From Typha latifolia (taxonomy: Eukaryota; Streptophyta; Magnoliopsida; Poales; Typhaceae): a stretch of 64,000 nucleotides of DNA. Below are positions 55,207 to 64,000 of the stretch, one piece after another. Every line of letters begins with the position of its first letter. Position 1 is the first letter of the stretch. The stretch covers positions 1,302,001 through 1,366,000 of the forward strand of contig CM034103.1 of the NCBI GenBank assembly GCA_019914945.1, given 5' to 3'. The position numbers and the translations under genes are program-made. The notes beneath the pieces are model-generated. The model worked only from the letters and a program-made list of their open reading frames with translations. It searched no databases and was not told the DNA's origin.

Positions 55207-55461
55207 TAAGATGTTGCAGCAAACAATATCTTTGCTTCCCCATCAAATTTCATGGCTGTGAATTAAAGTTGCACAATCCTCACTCGGTAACCAAAACCAT
55301 TAGACCTAGTACAATCACTCCCTTCGCCAACAAAGGAATATAAAAATCATACAGGAATAGCACATTACTTGATTGGTATAGTTCAGAACAAGCTTGGCTT
55401 GTCTAAAGAACAACGGAGTAATATCTAGCTAATCAACAAGATACAGAACCTTTGAGTCCAA

Positions 55462-57937
55462 TCACTTTCTATGCCGACTTCTATGATGATGCTTGGATCT
55501 CTTCTCTTTCCTTTTTGTTTTTCCTGAACTTTTCTTCTCCTCCCTCTTATCCTTAGAGCGGTGCCTCCTTGACGTAGATGCATCATCAACTGTGGGCTTT
55601 TCACGGCATGTGACTCCGAGGGACTTAGATTTCATAGATTCTGGCTTCTCTGGACCAAGAACCCGGTGTTCCCATTCTTCTTTCACCCGCACATCAGAGC
55701 TAGGTAAGAGATCCACATTATGATGCAATGATGACGAGGGATATGGACCAGCTTCATCCATCCTTGAACCTACGGCACCTCTTCCTCGCTTGGCCCTGAT
55801 ACAGTAGAAGTTTCTTTTAGTGTACAAGCAGAGAGAGAAAGAAAACATAAGTTTGCAACTAGATTCAACATTAGCTGTGAACACTAAAAATCAATCTTCC
55901 CATCCACAAGACAGAAGCACCATTGGATTAAAAGATCTGCTAAGAGAAAACAGCAAAAAAAAATTGGCCTCATGATCTAGGAAAAATATCACCATGGTAA
56001 CTCTGGAGAAATCTACTCAGGAATCATACATTTCCCTAATTATTAAGGAAAATAACTCTTTAACAAACCTTGATTGAAGAAATTCTTCAATTTCTTCATC
56101 CTTTAAACCACCGTCCTCATCTGAGTAGCTCTCATGATCCAATTTGCTCAATGAGCGAGAGTCAGAAGAATCTTTATGTTTTCGTTCAGACCTTGACTTC
56201 AAACTCCGTTTTCTCGAATCACTGTGGCAACTCTCGCTCATGCATTCATGTCTATCTTTAGATCTGTTTTTAAGCTTATGTTCTAACTCCAGCTCCTTCT
56301 CCCTAGCATGCCACATTTCACTAACCTCAACAGCTCGGTTTGCTGCAGTACACCAATAAAATCAGTCAACTGATCAGAAAGGAAAAGCAATGAATTAGTA
56401 CTGGTCCTTAAAAAAAATAACTTGCAACCGAGAGAGAATAGATCAATACGATGGAAAGACTGTTGCTCTCTGGGTATAGACATATGTTCCGGTCAATTTC
56501 CAGAAAACTTGCTGACAAAAGATCAACACAGAGGACCTCAGGGAAGTATGTTGTTTTGCTACCAAATCCAATGCTGGGAAAAGTTGACATCACAATCAGT
56601 AGGTAGATTCCTAGTTTCAAATCATTTTTAGCTCTTATTCTAAATTAAAGAAAAATCTTATTATTCAAACAGGAGACTTGAAACCTCATTGCAAAAGCAT
56701 CCAAGCAGATATACTTATTAGTCTACTGGATTGACATATCCAAGAACTACAAGCATGCCAATAACAGTATCTTGCAAACTTGTGGATAAGCAAATCCGCA
56801 TTGTTGCTTCCAGATACATGCCACCAAGGCATTTATAACTTCTGCAGGTTCCTTGATGGATATCCCTTACAAGGTATGTAAGTTAGTACAAGATTGACGA
56901 ATCAAATCAGGCCTGAGGTGACAGAAAAGTTCCCAGAGCGATGCCTAAGCAGTAAGGTTGTCCAGAAGAATATAGCCCTTAAAAATGAATATACGTATAC
57001 ATGATAATTGTTACACAAAATTAACGAGTGTGTACATAATCTATTTCTAAAGGGCTGTACATCACACATGATGCATCCAATACAGAAGTAATATTATTTC
57101 CATTCTACATGAACACTTTAGAAAAATCACCTACTAGTAATTCAATGTACTATTCATTGACAATGGTTCACCAATACTACTTACTAAAGTTATTCTCAAG
57201 CGGTAGAAACTTTTTCATGAAAACGTTGGAACTTGATGCCTACAATGTCCTATGAATTCAATACTTTACAAATAAACTCCCTTTAGGCTGTTATAGTTAT
57301 TAGGTAACTTCAACATTGTGGATTTTGCTCCACTGAGGTTATTTTAACCCCAGTATGCCTGCAAGTATTGCTTAAAAATCATGTTATGCAATAAGTCCAG
57401 GAAACCGGCCTCGCCATAATGAATCTCAACAATGTTTTTCATATCCAAGAAAAAGTTAGTAGGGATTTTTAATCTACCTAGACTCAATCAGTTAGTGGAG
57501 GAAATATGCTCTGTTTCCATGAGACAATGTAAGCACTTTGCAGTAACCAATATGAATCATTCATGCTATTCTACAGTTACATCAGCTCAACTTTCTGTCG
57601 ATAACACGAACATAGCTCAAACTTAGCCCCTCTTAGTTTATTTTTATTAAGACAGATTTAAGTTGAAGGCAGATACTGCCATCTTCCTAGGAGAAACAAA
57701 CTTGAAAGATAACTAAGAAGTGCAGTCCGAATCAATTATTTTTAATAAAAACAAAATCCATGACTAACCTTGTTGCACTCCAAGAACTGTGGCAGTGAGA
57801 AATCGTGAATTTGGACGACATCTTACATTAGGTTGTTGCAGATAAACGTGAACACCTTCTTGGTCAGCTTGTGCGCGCAGCCTCCGTGCCTCTTCTAGCA
57901 GTAAGGCAGCAAGGCGATTCTCCGTGTCTAAATCCAT
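55462..57937 (-). CDS. Lys/Arg/Ser-rich nuclear-type protein of unknown function
   Basis: Three exons on the minus strand (57937-57769, 56342-56069, 55795-55462), all GT-AG, give 258 residues. The N-terminal 70 residues are the conserved part: LLLEEARRLRAQADQEGVHV, PNSRFLTATVLGVQQANRAV and EVSEMWHAREKELELE. The middle is rich in Ser, Arg and Asp with DEDGGLKDEEIEEFLQS, and the C-terminus is strongly basic (KREEKKSSGKTKRKEKRSKH then HHRSRHRK), like nuclear localisation and RS-like tails of splicing-associated proteins. I recognise it as a conserved plant protein but cannot name a role. A non-coding first exon ending at 58809 precedes it. Confidence 0.85.
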
Positions 57938-58808
57938 TGTCTGCGGGATCCACTAAGCATAAGACATGAGAATTATATTTGGAAGGTCATTATGAAATTC
58001 ATACAAGATAAATAAAAACAAATGCGACTAAAAGAAGCATTATTAGCAAAAATGTATAGCACAGAAAAGGTAAAGCAAATGCAAAGTACTTCAATATAAT
58101 TCATGTTGAGAACATAGAAGCATACCATATAGGAAAATTAAGTACATGACAAAAATACTTAACCCAGAAAAAGGGGAAAATTGTCTAAAAAGTAATGTGC
58201 TGCTAAAATCAACAAAATCTACGTATATTAGCATGAGCTAGTTAATAGATTTAATCTTCTAGTTCTACAGATGGGGAGGGAAAGAAATCAGAGATACCAG
58301 ATCAAATACAAACATACACAAAGAAAGAAATAAAGAAGGAAAGCAATGAGGTTTTCGCTTGTCATTGCTGAACCAATCTTTGGTGCAACGAGCTTCGCTT
58401 GTTCCTATGGCGGCGTTCTGTATTCAAAAAGAGGACCTTTCCTATATAAACGAGATAACCGCGAGAACAAAAGCTCATATAGCTCCTCCTGACACATAAA
58501 AATTTATCTCACTGAGCTTTATAATCCGATCAGACCACAACATAAGACCCAATACCAAATCTCGATAGGAGTTTTCAGAATACCAACGAATTCTTCCACA
58601 TCCATCTATAATCTATCTATCTACGGAATCCACAATAAAAACCCTCTTCAGATCTATAAATTAATGCGCGCAATTTTCTTAGAGAGAATCCCAAATTAAA
58701 ACTAGGGTCCAGACTAGCACTTAATCGAATTCAAAGAATGAAAACCTAGAAAGCGGTAAATAAGAAATAATCCACAAACCCTAACGATAAGGAGAGTTGG
58801 GAACTGAC

Positions 58809-59018
58809 CTCTAGATCGCGGCCACGAGGAATTTTCCTCCTCGATCTCCTCGGTAGCGATCGTCGAAGCCGAGCTGGACTTCGCGAATTCCCCCCTTCGT
58901 CGTCCTAAATAGTAGTAGCCGAATTCTATCGGCAACAACGAAAATAAAAAAGTAGTCGAAGGATTTGCATTGGATGTAGGATTCGGATCTTTATAGGATA
59001 AAACTCCGAATCCGGAAG
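58809..59018 (-). promoter_or_regulatory. Promoter and 5' leader exon of the Lys/Arg-rich gene (shared segment, copy B)
   Basis: On the minus strand this block ends at a donor, CTAGAG then GTCAGT, after base 58809, and lies about 870 bases upstream of the gene's ATG. It is similar along its length to 50348-50566 on the plus strand, the leader of the MIC19-like gene. Confidence 0.65.
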
Positions 59019-59019
59019 A

Positions 59020-60430
59020 GAGGAAAAATTACCCATCTGACGTGACTAGGGGTAAAAACAGGTCCGATTGAATAAGGGTCAAAATATTTTACATACAAAC
59101 AGCAGGAGTAGAGTTGATGGTCTGAGGAGCACCGATAATGTTGGTGGAGAGTTAGCGGTGAAAATGGATACAGATTGGATAGTGCTCGACTCATATCCTG
59201 ATTCATATTTTTAGTCCGAATACGGATTCAGATATGGATATTGGACGGATAACAAAATTTAAAACTATATCATAACTAAACGGATACCGGAAATCAGTAC
59301 CGGGTATGAAAACTGACTATTATAGCCGTTGAATTAATATTATAATTTTTAAAGGTGCATTAAAATATTTGCTATATTTTATATATATATTGTGTGAAGC
59401 CAAATATTACAAATAATGCATCCCGCGGAGAAAATTGTACCTACTCAATTTTTATTAGCCCAAACTTGCCATTTAAAAAAAATTGATATCAGGGAGCAAT
59501 TTGCAACTAAAAGCCTTTATGAGTTTTGATAATAGTAAGATGAGAATTTTTGGGGGAAAAAGTCAGTAAACTAGTCAGAAAAATTATATTTCACAAATCT
59601 TTAGACCTCTGTCAGAAAAAAAAAATAAAGAATAAAAATATTGCACGATAATTTTATTTGCTAGGTAATAAAAAGAAACCTCTCTTCATTGATATTACGA
59701 ACACTAGTAGCAGCCAATAGGTTTCATAGAGCCGCTCCGTGCATAGGACAATGAGGACCAAGTTTCAATGAACCGGTCGAGGCAAAGCCTCAGTGGACCA
59801 TTTCGTTGAATATGCAGAAAGACGGTTGAAGAGGAAGGAGGCAAAGATGAGAATTCTTAATTGGTTCGATTGTCCAACCTATTTTTCAGAGTAAAATATT
59901 CTCTTTTTTCTAGTATATAATTAGTTTATCCGCTCGTATCTATTAAAAAGAGGGACAAAGCTCAAACATTTCTGCTAACTATTACATCTTTACACTCAAC
60001 TCGATGAGATTCAAAATTAAACTATAGGTAGTGTTCGATTCGTCTAACCCTTGAATGATGATAAAATGAGTTTATATGCGGATATCTGGAGGCATGCTAA
60101 CCAGAGAGACTGATGTTTAGTTGCTAATAATTTCTATTAATGAACGAGGGAGGATAATTTTAGTATTTTATGAATAAGCCTTCTTCCATATGCACCAACC
60201 AACTAATTGAGCCCATATATTATTTAGAATGATTAAAGTAAGATCTTAAGGTTCCAGGTACGATTTGATCAAGCTTTTATATAATTTAATCTTGATTCGA
60301 TCATCACATTTGATTCCAGAGTGATCCAATTCCATCGAGCATCTTCCCATCTGTGTATAAAACTACAAATAGCATCCGATCCGAAATTTATTCCCACAGC
60401 CGCAGCCACAGCCATAAATTCCGAACCCCA
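59020..60430. other. Intergenic region
   Basis: AT-rich. Around 59140-59340 repeated GGATA/CGGATA(C) motifs suggest a decayed transposon, without clear ends. No gene seen. Confidence 0.45.
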
Positions 60431-60444
60431 CCTTCCCCGCCAAA

Positions 60445-60538
60445 CACGTGGCACGTCTTCGCAGCGTTTTTCCCCAACCTCGTCCTTCCACGTGGCAGCG
60501 CAAGAAAATATCAACTCCAGATCTCAAAGTGACACGTG
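60445..60538 (+). promoter_or_regulatory. Three G-boxes in the pseudo-response regulator promoter
   Basis: CACGTG occurs at 60445-60450, 60489-60494 and 60533-60538, spaced 44 bp apart start to start. CACGTC-type cores follow near 60603 and 60655. G-boxes are bound by bHLH (PIF) and bZIP (HY5) factors and are common in clock promoters. Confidence 0.65.
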
Positions 60539-60573
60539 TAACTCACAGACGAGCCCCGGCGGAGCGCGACGCG

Positions 60574-60842
60574 AAATATCTAAAGGATGGCCCGGCTGAC
60601 GCCACGTCAGCAGAGGCCAGCGGAGGTCCAATGGGAGCGTAGGTCGAGATCTGTTGACGTGGCCATCACGCCATCGGGGGTGGGCAAAGATATTTCTGGC
60701 CCCAAGTTGTGGCGGTGACCGGATCGCTTCCGGTGGTGTTAACCGCGCGAGACGGGTACCACTAGAAAACCTCGAGGTGAGGTTAACTTCTTAGATTTAT
60801 TATTGCAAGGCAAAAATATCTCAAGGTGGCAGGAGATATTTT
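60574..60842 (+). promoter_or_regulatory. Evening-element cluster upstream of the pseudo-response regulator
   Basis: Two perfect evening elements AAAATATCT lie at 60813-60821 (plus) and 60834-60842 (as AGATATTTT), 12 bp apart in inverted orientation. Shorter AAATATCT cores lie at 60574-60581 and, inverted, 60688-60695. CCA1, LHY and RVE MYB factors bind this motif, and PRR genes are known targets of these factors. Confidence 0.75.
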
Positions 60843-60873
60843 AGAAGAAGTTAGACAAACAATAAAAGAGAGG

Positions 60874-60878
<5 letters not shown>

Positions 60879-60909
<31 letters not shown>
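60879..60909 (+). repeat. (GA)n tract in the pseudo-response regulator leader
   Basis: About 15 GA units, ending 30 bases before the start codon. Confidence 0.9.
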
Positions 60910-60916
<7 letters not shown>

Positions 60917-60938
60917 TTGGAAAAAATTTAGGTTAGAA

Positions 60939-63900
60939 ATGGATGAAAGAGAAGGTGCTGAGATGGAGATGGAGATGATGATGGAGGAGGAGAGTGGCGG
61001 GTTGAGATGGGAGAAGGTCTTGCCAAGGACGCCGGTGAGGGTGCTTCTCGTCGAAGGGGATGACTCCACGCGCCAAATCATCGCCGCGCTCCTGAGGAAG
61101 TGCAGCTACAAAGGTTTGTTCTTTTATTTTTGGTACTAATTTCATATCTTGGCATCATTTTCGACTATGTGTTGTAAATGAGATTTAGGAGGGAAGTGGA
61201 ACAAATTTGTTTGACCGTTTGACGTCCTTATTTTGAGCAGTTGCAGCAGTCTCAGATGGCTTGAAGGCATGGGAGACACTGAAGGAGAAACCTAATTCTA
61301 TAGATCTTGTTTTGACTGAAATGGAGCTGCCCTTGATGTCTGGATTTGGTCTACTCGCGACGATAATGGATCACGAGATATGCAAGAAAATTCCCATTAT
61401 AAGTACGATTTCCTAGTATCTTCAAGTTTTATCCTTTTTCAAGTATGAACTAGTAGTGTAATTTGCAAAACATTTATGAACATTTCGGTTGATTACTGCA
61501 GTGATGTCTCCGCATGATTCGGTTAGCATGGTTTTCAAATGTATGCTGAAAGGCGCAGCGGACTTTCTCGTTAAGCCAATTCGGAAGAATGAATTGAGGA
61601 ACTTGTGGCAGCATGTCTGGAGGAGACAAATTGTACGAATTTGTGCAATTTTCTTTAGTTTCAGTATGATGTTTCGTATGTCTAATTCTGTTTTATTATA
61701 TTACTTATTAGGCAAATGGTGAGCTTGGTGGTACCAATGGGCATCAAGATGTGGATAATTCTAAGCGTGCTGTGAGACTTAGAGAAAAAGAAAAACTTCC
61801 AAGTGAAAGCCTATCTTGTGTGCAGAAAAATAAGGAATGTAGTCCGCAAGGAAGTGATGCTCAAGTAAGTAGTACCACATATCGGCTTGAGATATACATG
61901 GCTTTCCTCTTGTATTATGAGAAAAAAATTAGGTTTCTAGTTACACATGTATTTGACTGTCACTTTTGTCATGCATTTGTCAGAGCTCTTGTACAAGATC
62001 AGACTTGGAAGCTGAAAGCAAACATGGGCAAAATATTCTGGAGCATGAGCGGATCGAAAGCAGAGATCCATCTCCTGTGAACCATGTGATGGCTCAGAAT
62101 GGTGAACGTCATATTCAGTTAGGAAATTCGATATCAATGCATGAGCGCGGAGTGGAAGGTAATCTTTTTGCAACTTAATGAAGCCTGCCTTCTAAATGTT
62201 CTTCCATCCTATCCGACTCAAATGAACTAAATCACCAAGGTCATGTGTGTTCTATTGCAGCTACTGGAAATGAGGATCTGATAGCAAGAGGATACCCAGA
62301 TCATAACGATTTAGTTGATGAAACTTATTACCAAAAATATTATCAGGGCGTGCCCCCTAAACAGATCCCTGATTTTCTTCAAGTTATTGATAATCAACCA
62401 AAGCAAGATGCATTAAACAATGGGGATGCTTTTCGAAATAATTCTCGTGAGAATGAGATCAAGCGCATATCAACTCCCTTGGCTCAGATGGATATTTCTT
62501 TAAGGAATGTTGAGTACTGTTATTTTAAAAAGCAAGAGAACAATCAAAGGAATTTTCTGAACCACTCGAACTCATCAGCCTTCTCATTGTACGTGTTTCT
62601 TGTTCTCTTAAGTTCCTGTTCTCTAGTGTATATATATTACATGAACTTCCAGATTTATTGTTATCCTTTGTCTAGTAAGAAAATTATTCTCCTTAAACTT
62701 TGACAGCTAATTTCCTTTTTGCACTTGAAAGGCCATCTTTTTTTTTTTGGGGCGGGGGGGTTTAAGGAAGGTAGTTTTAAAGCAAACGGCAACAACCCTG
62801 ACGATATTCCTGAAGAAAGGAAGCTTTACGCATTATTTTTAGCATGATCTTGGGAATATCAGATATAATATTTTTTGATCGGTTAATACCTTAGGAGTTT
62901 GATGAGCCAGTACAAAACTTCTTTACAGCTCAAAAGATAACTAAGTGAAATTAAGAGAGCTGTTAGGAGACGATAGTCTTGTGTTCGGTCTTGACTGGTC
63001 TCTCTCTTTCAACATCTATGAAGACAGACTACTTCTTTTGTACCCTGATTTTAGACTTAATTGGCTCTTACCATGATGTTGCAATCCCAGGGTCAACTCC
63101 CAGAAATCTGACTAAATGGATCGTTGGGCTGGTTTATAGGATGATCTAGAATATAAAATTTCTTATTGAGCAGCTGATGCAGATAATCCCTTTGGCAATA
63201 AGAGCCCTCTTTATTTCATGCTCAAAATTACCTATCAATTTGTATAACAGGAACAACAACAATAAATTCTATCTGGGTCCTTTTCATCCATTTAGCTCTA
63301 TTAGTGCAAGGCTCTCCAGCAAATTTGATAATCTATCATACTATTTACCTGAAAGTAATTACAATGCAAATAGAAATCAGAAGTATTCAACATTTTATTT
63401 ACGAGCTGTTCCGTTCATTAACTTCATTTCAGATGTGAAGGTTGAAGTTCTTTAGTTGCTATACAGAAGATTGAAATTTCCTTTGTTATTCGGGATACCA
63501 TAGTGACTATTTTTTTTCGATTGTCCTGCAGGTACATTAATAAGACTGCAGTAGCAGTAACTTCTGGTAATGCTAATGATGGTCCAGGATGTACTAGGTC
63601 AGCACCAAGTATAGATTTTGAGGATACAAGGACCAATGGCATTAGAGTTCCACTTCCAATTCAAGATGGAACATCAATTGAATGCACTCCTACGCGAGCT
63701 ACACCATACCCAATTCCAGTTAGAGATGTATCATCTGACCAACTAAATTCTCGGAATAATGAAGTTATGCAATCGCTATTCTATCCACACACAACACAGC
63801 CACTTTGGAATCACAATCCATCTGTGAGGCGAGAAGAAACAACTCCTCAAAATTCATCATACAGTTCTGAGTCAAACAAATTCAACTGCATAAAAGTTAA

Positions 63901-64000
63901 CAATGCAATTGATCAGACTATTACAAGCCCATCTCGCCGTTCAGAACAAAGTCAGGATGAGACTACAGATGTGTTCCATGAACAGGGAAATGCTCTATCT
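60939..64000 (+). CDS. Clock pseudo-response regulator, PRR5/PRR9 (PRR95) type, 3' partial
   Basis: Seven exons (60939-61113, 61241-61402, 61502-61632, 61712-61864, 61984-62158, 62261-62588, 63532 onward), all GT-AG; the last stays open to the window edge, giving 531 residues so far. Residues about 33-150 are a pseudo-receiver domain: [29 protein letters not shown], then [15 protein letters not shown] and [20 protein letters not shown]. Acidic Asp41/Asp42 and Lys137 remain, but the phospho-acceptor Asp is Glu85, the defining PRR feature. The wording fits the PRR5/9 clade better than PRR7/3. A variable Ser/Asn-rich region follows; the C-terminal CCT domain must lie beyond 64000. These nuclear repressors act in the circadian clock and flowering. 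Confidence 0.93.

Noticed and set aside
59140..59340. Repeated GGATA/CGGATA motifs, similar to 43280-43370 and 38525-38740
   Set aside because: They look like decayed transposon sequence, but I could not find paired ends or target duplications, so no element is called.

Overview
The window is nuclear DNA from a flowering plant. It is AT-rich intergenic sequence with intron-split genes, 5' leader exons, many microsatellites and small inverted-repeat transposons. The gene set (chloroplast triosephosphate isomerase, NPSN-type SNARE, FLZ zinc finger, HVA22, pseudo-response regulator) is typical of angiosperms. A non-grass monocot is my guess, not something the sequence proves. There is no bacterial, viral or organellar block. 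I rebuilt 15 protein-coding genes by joining exons at splice sites, checking that the reading frame closes in each. The pseudo-response regulator runs off the right edge.

Layout, left to right: possible exons of an unidentified minus-strand gene (32-1961); a RING-H2 ubiquitin ligase of the BIG BROTHER type (2712-4796, minus); plastid triosephosphate isomerase (6522-10886, plus); general transcription factor TFIIB (12062-15880, minus); an ERD2-like KDEL-receptor family membrane protein (17122-20321, minus); a coiled-coil protein of unknown role (21569-23604, minus); an HVA22-like protein (26363-28826, plus); a small probable plastid membrane protein (29134-29652, minus); a Qb-SNARE of the NPSN11 type (30813-35000, plus); an FLZ zinc-finger protein (36468-37067, minus); a 61-residue one-pass membrane protein with a 2.3 kb intron (40626-43141, minus); a purple acid phosphatase of the PAP29 type (43974-46686, minus); a repeat protein with a lipid-anchor-like N-terminus (47865-48664, plus); a twin CX9C protein resembling MIC19 (53675-54211, plus); a Lys/Arg-rich protein (55462-57937, minus); and a clock pseudo-response regulator (60939-64000+, plus).

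The genes are unrelated housekeeping and regulatory genes and do not form a pathway or cluster. The most unusual observations are these. About 220 bp of promoter plus 5' leader exon is shared, in inverted orientation, by the MIC19-like gene and the Lys/Arg-rich gene 8 kb away. Two Mutator-type miniature transposons have long terminal inverted repeats and 9-10 bp target duplications (49125-49855 and 54819-55206). A lineage-specific-looking protein is built of nine 10-residue repeats. There are three GC-AG introns, two of them in one gene. A dense set of evening elements and G-boxes lies ahead of the pseudo-response regulator. GA/CT tracts recur just upstream of four start codons. I found no convincing evidence of a wholly new multi-gene system.
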